From positions 186,001-250,000 of the forward strand of contig JAEZHI010000038.1 of the NCBI GenBank assembly GCA_023436885.1: DNA of 64,000 bases. Direction: 5' to 3'. This DNA is from Pseudomonadota bacterium. Lineage in GTDB: Bacteria > Pseudomonadota > Alphaproteobacteria > Rhizobiales > Pleomorphomonadaceae. Position numbers and translations under genes: made by a program. The notes beneath the pieces were generated by a model. The model searched no databases. It was not told the origin of the DNA and worked only from the letters and a program-made list of their open reading frames with translations. Positions 43,202 to 51,970 of the stretch are shown in pieces. Position 1 is the stretch's first letter; every line of letters begins with the position of its first letter.

Positions 43202-44248
43202 ATGACAGCTTCCTTGTGCGAAGGCGCGATCGACGGTCTTGAGTACCGTTTCCGAAAGGGGAGCGATACGCTGGTCGTCATCTTCAGTCAGGTAAGAGTG
43301 CCGACCGGAAAGTTCGGTCTTGAGCGGCTGTTCGCCGGCACGACGCACAGCTTGCTGCTGTTCAACGAACCTGGGAACGACTGGTATCGCCGTCGCGGGA
43401 GCGCCATCGACGAGCTCATAGACCGAGCCGCCTTGGCGGCGAAAGCGAACCGCCGGATTTTCTACGGCAGCTCGATGGGCGCTTTCGGTACGGTCGCCAC
43501 AGCGGCGCGACACCCCGATGCCGAGTTTTACGCCTTTGCGCCGGACTTTCGCATTGGAGAGCCGGGCAGCCAGTCTGCCACTTCAGGTCTGTCGGAGGAT
43601 CCACAGGAAGCCAGCCTTGGCGATTTGCTCGAGAGCGCACGGCAAGGCGCGGGGCGGATCGTCGTGCCGCTTTATGACCCCTATGACGCCGGTGTCGGTG
43701 CTCGCCTTGCGGCGTATCAGCTTCCGGACGCAGTGACCTTGGTGCCCCTCCGATCGAGCCACGAGGTGCATGACCACCTCTACAGTTTGAATATCATCCG
43801 GAAGGTCGTCGCCACCTTCAACCGCGACATTAGCGACGAGGCGGCGGCACGCGGACTACTGGCTCAGCCGGTGGACTGGCCGGCCCACGCCAATCTTGCC
43901 GCAGCAAGATCGGCCTTTGATACCGGCGCCAGCGTCGATCTTGATGCCTTGTGCGGGCTTTTGCCTGAGAGAAACCCCGGGCTAACGTTACTAGCGGTCG
44001 ATTTGGCCGAGCGATCGGGGCACATCGACCGTGCGATAGAACTGCTTGCAGACCTCGACGCGGCGATCATGTCCGACGCTGTTATGTCGGGCCTTGCAAA
44101 GCGATATCTGAAACAGGTCCCGCGCCGCCGTATTCAACTGCTCAGTCGGGTGGGAGAGACGGTCGCGGCCCACCGTGTCGCAGTCGAGGCCGCAGTTCGT
44201 TTTCCCACCGACGAGGGTTTTGCTACCCTCGCCGCGCCTTCGGATTAA
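43202..44248 (+). CDS. Unrecognised alpha/beta-hydrolase-like protein
   Basis: I do not recognise this 348-residue protein as a named family. Residues about 20-200 look like an alpha/beta-hydrolase core: strand TLVVIFSQV, a nucleophile elbow YGSSMG with Ser91, and a later SSHEVHDHLY near 190 that could supply the His. Residues about 215-348 are helical with TPR-like spacing (NPGLTLLAVDLAERSGHIDRAIELL). Similar combinations occur near capsule or surface-polysaccharide genes, but none are here. It is divergent from the DUF1624 gene with only 72 bases between, so the promoters overlap. Confidence 0.6.
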   Translation: MTASLCEGAIDGLEYRFRKGSDTLVVIFSQVRVPTGKFGLERLFAGTTHSLLLFNEPGNDWYRRRGSAIDELIDRAALAAKANRRIFYGSSMGAFGTVATAARHPDAEFYAFAPDFRIGEPGSQSATSGLSEDPQEASLGDLLESARQGAGRIVVPLYDPYDAGVGARLAAYQLPDAVTLVPLRSSHEVHDHLYSLNIIRKVVATFNRDISDEAAARGLLAQPVDWPAHANLAAARSAFDTGASVDLDALCGLLPERNPGLTLLAVDLAERSGHIDRAIELLADLDAAIMSDAVMSGLAKRYLKQVPRRRIQLLSRVGETVAAHRVAVEAAVRFPTDEGFATLAAPSD

Positions 44249-44254
44249 TCTCGA

Positions 44255-44530
44255 TCAGTGAACCAGCATCGGCGTGAGATCCGCCTCAGCTGCATTGGCA
44301 ATCGCCGCCTCGCGGCTGTCGGTCAGCATGATCGGCTCCCCATCGGCTGAATGCAGAGCCCACAGCTTCATGCCGGGCCTGAGGTCGAGGTAGCCAGGAT
44401 GAGCTGCGATCACGTCATCGGACGAGACGCGCCGCAGATAGGCGACCGTGCCACCGCCAAGCTGCCGGAATGCGGCATCTGGCATGATTTTCCGATCTTC
44501 GGCGGAAGTGGTCTTGATGAAAGAAGCCAT
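44255..44530 (-). CDS. DUF1150 family protein
   Basis: The 91-residue soluble protein (MASFIKTTSAEDRKIM...YLRRVSSDDV...GMKLWALHSADGEPI) matches DUF1150, a small alphaproteobacterial family often found beside Hsp20 genes, as here. The function is unknown. The ATG at 44530 follows GGAG. A stem-loop (44544-44574) lies immediately upstream of the ribosome site. Confidence 0.8.
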   Translation of the reverse strand: MASFIKTTSAEDRKIMPDAAFRQLGGGTVAYLRRVSSDDVIAAHPGYLDLRPGMKLWALHSADGEPIMLTDSREAAIANAAEADLTPMLVH

Positions 44531-44543
44531 CTCTTTACTCCTT

Positions 44544-44574
44544 TCCCTCGGCACGGCTTCGCCGGACTGAGGGA
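44544..44574 (-). promoter_or_regulatory. Hairpin just upstream of the DUF1150 ribosome site
   Basis: TCCCTC and GAGGGA arms (44569-44574 with 44544-44549) enclose a second CCGGC/GCCG stem, ending 3 bases before the GGAG of DUF1150. It could stabilise or process the hsp20-DUF1150 mRNA. Confidence 0.4.
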
Positions 44575-44650
44575 AGAACACCGCTCGCCTTGAGAGGGCG
44601 TTCGGGTTTGGAACTAGTCTAGGGGGAAAAAATGACCGGCGGGTTTATCG

Positions 44651-45079
44651 TCAGTCCTCAGAATTGATTTCGATCCGGCGGATCACGCGCTCCAATGGCG
44701 GGCGCACCAGGTCGATCGACAGCAAGCCATTCCGAAGATCCGCGCCGAGGATCTCGATGCCCTCGGCCAGCACGAACGTTCGCTGGAATTGCCGCGCTGC
44801 GATACCGCGATGAAGATAGAGGCGCGACTTGTCGTCGGCCTGGCGTCCGCGGATTACCAACTGGTTCTCTTCTACGGAGACTTCAAGCTGCTCACGTGTG
44901 AAACCGGCGACCGCCAACGTGATGCGGAGGACATCGCCCTCCGGAGCGTCGCGTTCGATTCGCTCGATGTTATAGGGGGGATAGCCGTCGTTCGTAGCTT
45001 TTGACACCCTGTCGAGTGCCCGCTCGATCTCATCGAAGCCCAGAAGGAATGGGCTCGAGAAGCCTGCCAATCTTGTCAT
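44651..45079 (-). CDS. Hsp20 family small heat-shock protein
   Basis: The 142-residue protein has an alpha-crystallin domain (about 35-130): YNIERIE, LRITLAVAGFTREQLEV, QLVIRGRQ and the closing LRNGLLSIDLVRP in place of the GVL motif. It is a class of rhizobial IbpA/HspD-like holdase that binds unfolding proteins. A RpoH-like promoter and a short leader with a hairpin over the AGGA ribosome site lie upstream. DUF1150 follows in the same direction after 120 bases. Confidence 0.92.
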   Translation of the reverse strand: MTRLAGFSSPFLLGFDEIERALDRVSKATNDGYPPYNIERIERDAPEGDVLRITLAVAGFTREQLEVSVEENQLVIRGRQADDKSRLYLHRGIAARQFQRTFVLAEGIEILGADLRNGLLSIDLVRPPLERVIRRIEINSED

Positions 45080-45084
45080 CGTCC

Positions 45085-45110
45085 AAAGTCCTCACAAGGA
45101 AGCGACCTTG
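45085..45110 (-). promoter_or_regulatory. Possible ROSE-like or FourU-like RNA thermometer
   Basis: Read on the minus strand, the leader contains TCGCTTCCTTGTGAGGA. The AGGA ribosome site can pair with TCCT across a TTGTG loop, and the preceding TCGCT fits the U(U/C)GCU motif of ROSE elements. Another imperfect hairpin lies 5' of it. Melting on heating would expose the ribosome site. ROSE elements are known upstream of rhizobial Hsp20 genes. Confidence 0.5.
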
Positions 45111-45143
45111 ACCAGGCCCCTGAGGCACCCGGTGATCAGCGTT

Positions 45144-45174
45144 CTATATGGCCTCGCCGATTACGGCGTTCAAG
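45144..45174 (-). promoter_or_regulatory. Heat-shock-type promoter of hsp20
   Basis: On the minus strand CTTGAA (45174-45169) and CCATATAG (45151-45144) are 17 bases apart, close to alphaproteobacterial RpoH promoters. It overlaps the 3' end of the PhaZ-like gene. The start near 45137 gives a leader of about 58 bases. Confidence 0.6.
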
Positions 45175-46573
45175 ACCGGTTGGTTTCGAGGAGCCGGAGG
45201 CGCGCTTCACGTCCGAGCTGCGCTGCCAGACACTGACCATGGAGGCCCATTCTCCGATCCAACAGCCCTGCCGCCGCATCATCCAGTTGGGCGAACTGGT
45301 GGGCAAAATAGAAGCCTTGCGAGTTGAAACGCGCAACAAGGGCCGGCGTTAGGCCGGAAAATGTCAGCAGGTCTTCGGCCTGGTGCACAGGCCTGGCTTT
45401 CGCTGAGCTATCGTTATTGGCGATGAAGTCGGCGACACGCGGGAAAACCGATGACCGCCAGCGCGCTCCATTGAAGAGAGCAAACCTGCCGACCTTTTCT
45501 TCTGTATGCCGGTATCCGCCAGAGGAGGTCGTGGTCATTTGATGTGCGGCGTGGGTCTGACCACCGCCGCCAAACCTGTCGTGTCCCGCTTCCACGGTCA
45601 TTAGAGGGATGCCGGCAAGCGGTCCCTTTGGGTCCGGAGGAATATCTTGATCCAAATCGCCGGAAAAAGGACGGTTGACCAAGACTGCCTCGATCCACTG
45701 AAGCATGAACTCTGCCGGCACATCCATGACGGCCAGAAACTCCTCGAAAAATGCGCGATGTCCGTCGGCATCGTCACCGTCACCTGAAATCAGAGATAGA
45801 AACAGGTCTTTCGGATCGGTCATTGAGCGATCAAGGTCCGATGTCAGGAAGCCGGTAAGCGTGAAAAAGCCTGGGAATACCTCCCGGTAAGCGCCTTCGA
45901 ACTGGGAAGGCACCGGAGCGATCACCGTCCGCATGAACCAGTCGAGGCCGCGTTCGGTTGCAGCCCTTGCCAAGCCCGAGTGATCTGTCCTGCAGTCGAC
46001 GGGGCCGCCAATCAATGTCAGCGTAGCCGGAGCGTGACCGCGCCTGTTTAGGAGCACTGCCGCCGCAACGGCAACCGGGCAGGATTCCATGATCGCTACG
46101 ATGTGGACGCGCCCGTCTATCAGCGTTGCCATATCGGCAATAGATTCGATCGCTTCACCAAGGCCAAAGGCGCCTGCGGACAGCGGCGTGTGCCGAGCAT
46201 CGGCCCAATTGGCGACATACACTGCGTGCCCCGGAAGAAAAGCGGCCACAGTGTCTCGAACGAGCGTTGGACAATGCCCGGCGTAGGGAGGCACCACGAG
46301 CACGTGGGGTACAGCTGCCTCCGGGGTGATGCATGTGCGGTCGAACGCAGTGAGCATCCAGAAGGGAGTGGCCTTCACGCATCGTTCGAACACAGGCCCA
46401 CGTACACCGGATACCATTGCCGTGCCCAGATTGAACGCCGGATGGCGATAGCGGCGCGCAATGCGAGCGTAGAGTTCGGCTGAGGGGCCGGATGCAGCCG
46501 GAGCACGGCGTTCCACCGGCCGTTGCAGGTGGTCTGGAGACCCGGATCCGGAATAGCTGTGATAAAACGGCAC
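45170..46573 (-). CDS. Intracellular PHA depolymerase-like protein, catalytic residues apparently lost
   Basis: The 467-residue protein aligns throughout with intracellular poly(3-hydroxybutyrate) depolymerases: LIGGPVDCRT, EVFPGFFTLTGF, TVEAGHDRFGGGGQT and FALFNGARWR. The catalytic Cys expected in VCQPSVP is Met in AIMESCPV. The catalytic His expected in GHYGVFNG is Arg in GRFALFNG. An Asp remains. It may be a granule-binding pseudoenzyme or use a shifted nucleophile. GTG at 46573 has GGAGG 6 bases upstream; a TTG at 46666 would add 31 residues. Confidence 0.75.
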   Translation of the reverse strand: MPFYHSYSGSGSPDHLQRPVERRAPAASGPSAELYARIARRYRHPAFNLGTAMVSGVRGPVFERCVKATPFWMLTAFDRTCITPEAAVPHVLVVPPYAGHCPTLVRDTVAAFLPGHAVYVANWADARHTPLSAGAFGLGEAIESIADMATLIDGRVHIVAIMESCPVAVAAAVLLNRRGHAPATLTLIGGPVDCRTDHSGLARAATERGLDWFMRTVIAPVPSQFEGAYREVFPGFFTLTGFLTSDLDRSMTDPKDLFLSLISGDGDDADGHRAFFEEFLAVMDVPAEFMLQWIEAVLVNRPFSGDLDQDIPPDPKGPLAGIPLMTVEAGHDRFGGGGQTHAAHQMTTTSSGGYRHTEEKVGRFALFNGARWRSSVFPRVADFIANNDSSAKARPVHQAEDLLTFSGLTPALVARFNSQGFYFAHQFAQLDDAAAGLLDRRMGLHGQCLAAQLGREARLRLLETNRS

Positions 46574-46753
46574 GCCGTCCTCCAAGCGGTCAGTATCCCC
46601 CCAACCGGTTCCTCTCCGCTTCTGTGTCGGTGGTGAAAAGGATAGCGGTCGCCATCGCGACGACAAGCTACCGCCCCTCCGCTCTTAGTCGCGAAGGAGC
46701 CCTCAAAGGGGCGATTCTGGCATAGACTTCCGTCTGAATCGTCTCGACTGGAC

Positions 46754-47254
46754 CTAGAAGCCACCCATGTCGGGCAATTGGGGGTCTATCAGCTGCTGGA
46801 TGCGTCTTGCCGCGATTTGGGCGAAACGCAATGTCATCGCCCGTCTCGTTGCTGCAGCGAGACGGTGACTGGGCGCCTCCCTGAGAATGGCGCCACCATA
46901 ACCGTCCGCAACAATCAGACCGGCATCTGCGGGAAAGATCTCGGTGGGAACGCCGGCGTGTGTGGCGAAGAAAAGCTGATCGCAGTGCAGTCGATAATCC
47001 GGCCATTTTCTGTCAGCCCGAAAATCCTCGACCGACGATTTGATCTCCACGATGAAGATATCGCCATTTGCGCCCAGTGCTGTAACGTCGGCGCGTCGAC
47101 CGGAGGCAAGCGGTAATTCATAAATGACTGAGAAACCGTGGCCTGCCAGCAGGCGGCCGACCCCGCGCTGCACCAGGCGGGCATTCTCGGACTGACGCCC
47201 GTCGTTGACGAAATTTTCAATCGGCGATGAAAAGGCGGTCGTTGGCAAGGCCAT
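46754..47254 (-). CDS. mmcB: MmcB-type DNA repair protein, PD-(D/E)XK nuclease-like
   Basis: The 166-residue protein has an endonuclease-like core: Asp56 in RRADVTAL and Glu70/Lys72 in IFIVEIKSS, with YELPL before. This matches MmcB, part of the SOS-linked damage response in Caulobacter. No LexA site was identified upstream. The ATG at 47254 follows GGGAGA; ATG at 47281 is an alternative. Confidence 0.82.
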   Translation of the reverse strand: MALPTTAFSSPIENFVNDGRQSENARLVQRGVGRLLAGHGFSVIYELPLASGRRADVTALGANGDIFIVEIKSSVEDFRADRKWPDYRLHCDQLFFATHAGVPTEIFPADAGLIVADGYGGAILREAPSHRLAAATRRAMTLRFAQIAARRIQQLIDPQLPDMGGF

Positions 47255-47376
47255 GCTGTGTCTCCCGCCAACATTGTTCATGATTTGTTTCGGAAAATCA
47301 ACCTGCGCCAACACGGGTCGTGTATGCGCCCGACGTAAGGACTCTCACAGAGGGCGCGCGATTCTTTATGGCCGGC

Positions 47377-47841
47377 TCAAGCAGCGTCCGACCGAACATT
47401 CTCGGTGAGCAGCGCATACATGGCGGCTGCGTCATCGGAAGCTCTCAGCTTGGCGGCTGTCGCATCGTCGCGCAAAACGCGGGCGATACGGGCGAGAGCT
47501 TTCAAGTGATCTGCCCCAGCGCTTTCCGGAGCGAGCAACAGGAACATGACGTCAACGGGTTCACCGTCGAGGGAATCGAAATCGATCGGGCGATCGAGCA
47601 ATGCGAACACACCGACGAGTCGATCGAGGCCGACAAGCTTACCATGGGGAATGGCTACGCCATGTCCCACGCCAGTCGAGCCTAGCTTCTCGCGCTGCAT
47701 CAGCGTCTCGAAGATGTCACGCTCGTCGCGTCCGGTGAGAGCCGCAGCCTTGGCGGCCATCTCCTGAAGCGCCTGCTTCTTGTTGGCTGATTTCAGCCGC
47801 GGCAGGACCGCGTCGATCACCAAGAGGTCGCTCAGATCCAT
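47377..47841 (-). CDS. ptsN: Nitrogen PTS protein EIIA-Ntr
   Basis: PtsN is the last phosphate acceptor of the nitrogen-related PTS and regulates potassium and carbon/nitrogen balance. The 154-residue protein has phospho-acceptor His66 in GHGVAIPHGK and the family N-terminus (MDLSDLLVIDAVLPRL). It lies downstream of hpf and rpoN, the classic rpoN neighbourhood. ATG at 47841 is used rather than the longer frame. Confidence 0.93.
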   Translation of the reverse strand: MDLSDLLVIDAVLPRLKSANKKQALQEMAAKAAALTGRDERDIFETLMQREKLGSTGVGHGVAIPHGKLVGLDRLVGVFALLDRPIDFDSLDGEPVDVMFLLLAPESAGADHLKALARIARVLRDDATAAKLRASDDAAAMYALLTENVRSDAA

Positions 47842-47932
47842 CGTCTTGTTCCACGTTAGGCAGAGGGCCGGTAGCCCGACCCTCGCCTTCATATAGGTCT
47901 AGAAAACGAAAAGACAGATGGGATGAGCCCGG

Positions 47933-48538
47933 TTATCTGGCGATTTCGTTGAGCGACGGGTCTATCCAGCCGATATTTCCATCATTCCGCCGGTACACCA
48001 CATTGACGCCGCCGTTGCCGGCATTGCGGAACATCACCAGCGGCGCGCCCGTAAAGTCTAGTTCGCTGACTGCCGAGCCGACACTCATGGTGCGGATTTT
48101 TTGGGTGGTTTCCGCCACGACGGTCGGAGCGAAGTCCTCGCTGACCTCTTCGTCCTCGAACGCAGCGAAGATAGTTGCTTGCGCGCTGATGTCGCCCCAG
48201 GAGCGCCCGCCTGGCGTCTGGTCACCCGCCGCCGATTCGCCACCCTTGAAGTTCTTGAGCTTCCGCTTGTGACGCCGCATCCGCTTGCCGATTCGCTCAA
48301 TAGCCTTTTCGGCCGCCGGATAAGCCTCGAAATCCTCACCTCGCGATTGCAATGTTGTGCCGGAGGCGAGCTGGATCGAGCAGTCGACGATATAGGCCTT
48401 GCCCTCTTTCTGCACCACGACATGCCCGGTAAAGGCTTCGTCGTAGTATTTGCCGAGTTCCTCTGCGGTTCGAGTGGTGATGTGTTCGCGAAGCGCTTGG
48501 CCGATGTCGACGTTCTTTCCGGTAATGCGAAGCGGCAT
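47933..48538 (-). CDS. hpf: Ribosome hibernation promoting factor, long form
   Basis: The 201-residue protein has the N-terminal ribosome-binding domain (MPLRITGKNVDIGQALREHI...HKRKLKNF). The C-terminal dimerisation domain (PLVMFRNAGNGGVNVVYRRNDGNIGWI) joins two 70S ribosomes into 100S particles. The ATG at 48538 begins MPLRITG; the long upstream frame is not coding. It sits between rpoN and ptsN. Confidence 0.93.
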   Translation of the reverse strand: MPLRITGKNVDIGQALREHITTRTAEELGKYYDEAFTGHVVVQKEGKAYIVDCSIQLASGTTLQSRGEDFEAYPAAEKAIERIGKRMRRHKRKLKNFKGGESAAGDQTPGGRSWGDISAQATIFAAFEDEEVSEDFAPTVVAETTQKIRTMSVGSAVSELDFTGAPLVMFRNAGNGGVNVVYRRNDGNIGWIDPSLNEIAR

Positions 48539-48879
48539 CAGAGTCCTCGTTTCTCGCGCCTTTTGAAACGACCGGTACGCCGATGGAAAGCTCCGTTCGG
48601 TGCCCGTATCCCCGGCTCTTCCGCTGGAAGCGGTCTCACGCCGGCGCCGGCGAGCGGGGGCGCGGCTTTCCGTCTCGCCGATGGATGGTTTTGGCCTCAC
48701 CTGCCGTCCCACCCTGAGGCCAGGGTTGGCGTCGATCGGACTGTGAAGCGTAAAGCTGAAACCTCCCTGAGCTGGCGATGTCGGGCGACGCACCCGCCTG
48801 CTTGAGATGTGGCGTTGGCCGGAGAGGATATCAATCCATCTTCCGGATGAGCCCCGATTGAGGAAAGGTTACAGCGATT

Positions 48880-50397
48880 TCAGGCGCCGGCAAGCTGCTT
48901 GAGGCGGCGGCGTTGGACCGAAGAGGGAATACGCAGTGCTTCCCTGTACTTAGCCACCGTGCGCCGTGCAATGTCGATGCCGTCGTCACGTAGCATCTTG
49001 ACCAGCGTATCGTCCGACAGCACGTCTTCGGCGGTTTCCCCATCGATTAGCTGCTTGATGCGATGGCGAACCGCTTCGGCCGAATGGGCATCGCCGCCTT
49101 CTGATGAGGCAATGGAGGAGGTGAAGAAATACTTGAGTTCGAAGATGCCACGCGTCGTTGCCATATACTTGTTCGACGTGACGCGTGACACCGTCGATTC
49201 ATGCATGCCGATGGCATCGGCGATCATTCTGAGGTTGAGCGGCTTCAGATGCGCGACACCATGGGTCAGGAATCCGTCCTGCTGACGAACGATTTCCGTA
49301 GCGACTTTCATGATCGTCTTGGCCCTTTGGTCGAGGCTCTTGGTCAACCAGTTGGCCGACTGGAAGCACTCGCCGAGGTAGCTCTTCTCTTCTTCGCGTG
49401 CCGTCTTTGAAACTTCCGCATAATAGGTCTGGTTGACCAGAACCTTCGGCAGCGTGTCCGTGTTGAGCTCTATCGTCCAGCCGCCGTCGGCTGCCGCTTG
49501 GACCATGACGTCCGGCACGACGGTTTGAACCTGCGTCGAGCCGAAGGCATGCCCCGGCTTGGGGTCGAGCGCCAGGATCTCCTTGATCATGTCAGCGAGG
49601 TCTTCATCATCGACGCCGCAGAGGCGCTTCAGCGCTGTCAGATCGCGCCGTGCAAGCAGATCGAGATGATCGACCAGGCTTTGCATCGCTGGGTCGAGTC
49701 GGTTCTTTTCGGCAAGCTGCAAGGCCAGACATTCGGACAGGCTGCGGGCGCAAATGCCGGTGGGTTCGAAGGTCTGGAGCACCGCCAGCACTTTTTCGAC
49801 CTCTGAAAGGGGAGCTCCCAGTCGGTCGGCCGTAGCGGGAAGGTCGGCGCGCAGGTAACCGGCCTCGTCGACCTGATCGATGAGATCATGACCTATGAGG
49901 CGCAGGACCGGATCGGTGATGGCGACGGCCAACTGCTCGGCCAGATGGTCGGCGAGGCTGACTTCTCCGGCAACGAAGCTTTCGAGGCTATAATCTTCGC
50001 CGCTACCACCGCGACCGACCGAAGACCAGTCTCCGCCGGCAAGCGCGCCGACATCCATCGCCGGGCGCTCTTGTGGGCTGGTATCGTCCGGGTAGACGTT
50101 GCCTATGTCGGTGTCGAGAACGTTGGCCACCCGCTCGGAGCTTGGCGCTCCTTCGGTCTCGAACCAGTCAGGAGCATCGGCTCTGGCCGGCAAATCCGCT
50201 TCGGGTGGCTCGACGGTGGGAGCATCTCCCTCGCCATCGTCGGCTCTCTCAAGAAGGGGATTTCGCTCCAGCTCTTGTTCGACGTAAGTGACGAGATCCA
50301 TGTTGGAGAGCTGAAGAAGCTTGATGGCTTGCATCAGCTGCGGCGTCATCACCAGCGACTGGCTTTGTCTGAGTTCGAGCCGCGCTGACAGCGCCAT
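48880..50397 (-). CDS. rpoN: RNA polymerase sigma-54 factor
   Basis: Sigma-54 directs transcription from -24/-12 promoters of nitrogen and other genes. The 505-residue protein has region I (MALSARLELRQSQSLVMTPQLMQAIKLLQ), an acidic region II, and a C-terminal DNA-binding part with the RpoN box ARRTVAKYRE at 477-486. The ATG at 50397 follows GGAGGG. The order lptB-rpoN-hpf-ptsN is conserved. Confidence 0.96.
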   Translation of the reverse strand: MALSARLELRQSQSLVMTPQLMQAIKLLQLSNMDLVTYVEQELERNPLLERADDGEGDAPTVEPPEADLPARADAPDWFETEGAPSSERVANVLDTDIGNVYPDDTSPQERPAMDVGALAGGDWSSVGRGGSGEDYSLESFVAGEVSLADHLAEQLAVAITDPVLRLIGHDLIDQVDEAGYLRADLPATADRLGAPLSEVEKVLAVLQTFEPTGICARSLSECLALQLAEKNRLDPAMQSLVDHLDLLARRDLTALKRLCGVDDEDLADMIKEILALDPKPGHAFGSTQVQTVVPDVMVQAAADGGWTIELNTDTLPKVLVNQTYYAEVSKTAREEEKSYLGECFQSANWLTKSLDQRAKTIMKVATEIVRQQDGFLTHGVAHLKPLNLRMIADAIGMHESTVSRVTSNKYMATTRGIFELKYFFTSSIASSEGGDAHSAEAVRHRIKQLIDGETAEDVLSDDTLVKMLRDDGIDIARRTVAKYREALRIPSSVQRRRLKQLAGA

Positions 50398-50501
50398 CGA
50401 GCACCCTCCGTCCACCCCGCACGAAAGCGGTAGCCATGAATGTCACCGAGGCGAACCAAGGTGGTCCGCTTCTTGCTTCATAACCTAGGCAGAGGGCAGC
50501 T

Positions 50502-51278
50502 TCAAAGGGTAAATTGCTCGCCGAGGTAAACGCGACGTGCGTCCGCATCGGCGATGATATCGTCGGGCGTTCCTTCAACCAGCAGCATGCCGGAATGAAG
50601 GATATAGGCGCGATCGATAAGGCCAAGCGTCTCTCGGACGTTGTGGTCGGTAATCAGAACGCCGATGCCTCGACCGGTGAGATGGCGCACAAGGGCCTGG
50701 ATATCGCCAACCGCGATCGGATCGACTCCGGCGAACGGTTCGTCGAGCAGCATGAATACCGGTCGGCTGGCCAGGGCGCGGGCAATTTCGGCTCGCCGGC
50801 GCTCGCCACCGGACAGGGCGATTGCCGGTTGCCTGCGCAGATGGGCAAGATGAAACTCATCAAGGAGCGCGTCGAGTTCTGCCTCGCGAGCGTCACGGTT
50901 AGGCTCGACAAGCTCCAACACGGCGCGAATGTTGTTCTCTACGGTGAGGCCGCGGAAAATTGACGCTTCCTGGGGCAGATAACCGATACCGAGCCGTGCA
51001 CGACGGAACATCGGATATCCCGTGATGTCATGCCCATCGAGGAAGATGCTCCCCCCATTGGCCGGGATCAGCCCGGTGATCATATAGAACAGCGTTGTCT
51101 TGCCGGCGCCATTGGGTCCGAGAAGGCCGACAGCTTCGCCGCGTCGGACCTGCATGGACACGCCCCGGACGACCGGCCTCTGGCCGAAAGTCTTGACGAG
51201 ATTGAAGACAGCAAGATCGGACGTGTCGGCCGCTTCTGGAGGCGGCAGGCTTTCAGCCTGGGCGAAGTGCTTCAGCAA
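50502..51278 (-). CDS. lptB: LPS export ABC transporter ATPase LptB
   Basis: LptB powers extraction of LPS from the inner membrane. The 258-residue protein has Walker A GPNGAGKTT, the signature LSGGERRR and LLDEPFAGVDP. The start appears to be TTG at 51278 (AGGAT upstream), since no in-frame ATG or GTG precedes the domain. An alanine/proline-rich N-terminal extension of about 20 residues is typical of rhizobial LptB. It lies 29 bases after lptA. Confidence 0.93.
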   Translation of the reverse strand: MLKHFAQAESLPPPEAADTSDLAVFNLVKTFGQRPVVRGVSMQVRRGEAVGLLGPNGAGKTTLFYMITGLIPANGGSIFLDGHDITGYPMFRRARLGIGYLPQEASIFRGLTVENNIRAVLELVEPNRDAREAELDALLDEFHLAHLRRQPAIALSGGERRRAEIARALASRPVFMLLDEPFAGVDPIAVGDIQALVRHLTGRGIGVLITDHNVRETLGLIDRAYILHSGMLLVEGTPDDIIADADARRVYLGEQFTL

Positions 51279-51307
51279 GTCTATCTGTATCCTGGAAAAT
51301 AGGAGCG

Positions 51308-51892
51308 TCAGCTCTTAGGTTTGCCGGTGCCAGTGGTGTCGAGCGACTTCGGTGCGATCAGCATTTGTACCCGGGTGCCGGCACCGATCATCTTGGCCTG
51401 ACTGGTGTTGATGTCGATCTGCAGCTTCGGACCACGAATGACGTTGTCGCCTTGTGTGAGAACGACATTGTCTGTCAATACGATCGTGTTTGCAGCCGTG
51501 TCGAACACGCCATTATCGCCACTCGCCGTTTGTGTCGGCGAGGTGACGAGCACGTTGCCTTTCGCTTCCAGGCGACTGACCTGCTGCGGTCCCTCTCCCG
51601 TCGGCGACCCCTGGTAGAACACAACGAGCCGATCGGTTTTCAGCACCGTTGTCCCTTGCCGAACGATGACGTGGCCAGTGAAGATGGCTGTCTTGTCTTG
51701 ATCGTGCACCTCGAGCTGTTCCGACTCGAACTGGATTGGCTGGTCGGAAGACATGCCAAGTCCTTGATACGTCGTGGCCGGGAGCTTGGCCGTTTGTTCG
51801 GCGGCATAGGCCGGCCTAAAAACGAGGGTGATCAACACGCCGGCCATTGCGGCCTTGCGCAAGAAGCTGGAGTGAGGCGTACGGACCGTCAT
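51308..51892 (-). CDS. lptA: Periplasmic LPS transport protein LptA
   Basis: LptA bridges the periplasm for LPS. The 194-residue protein has a signal peptide (about 1-30, cleavage near AYA|AEQ) and an OstA/LptA beta-jellyroll (QPIQFESEQLEVHDQDKTAIFTG...). The ATG at 51892 starts the signal peptide. Between lptC and lptB in the same direction. Confidence 0.9.
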   Translation of the reverse strand: MTVRTPHSSFLRKAAMAGVLITLVFRPAYAAEQTAKLPATTYQGLGMSSDQPIQFESEQLEVHDQDKTAIFTGHVIVRQGTTVLKTDRLVVFYQGSPTGEGPQQVSRLEAKGNVLVTSPTQTASGDNGVFDTAANTIVLTDNVVLTQGDNVIRGPKLQIDINTSQAKMIGAGTRVQMLIAPKSLDTTGTGKPKS

Positions 51893-51970
51893 CTTCAGTT
51901 GCCTTCTGCCTCGTCGAGGCGGCTTGCACTGTCTGGCTCGAGTCGCTGGGCTCAAGCTGTCTCAGTGTAC

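Noticed and set aside
44600..44650. T6 run after hsp20 as an intrinsic terminator
   Set aside because: Only a 4-bp stem precedes it, too weak to call, and DUF1150 downstream is probably co-transcribed.
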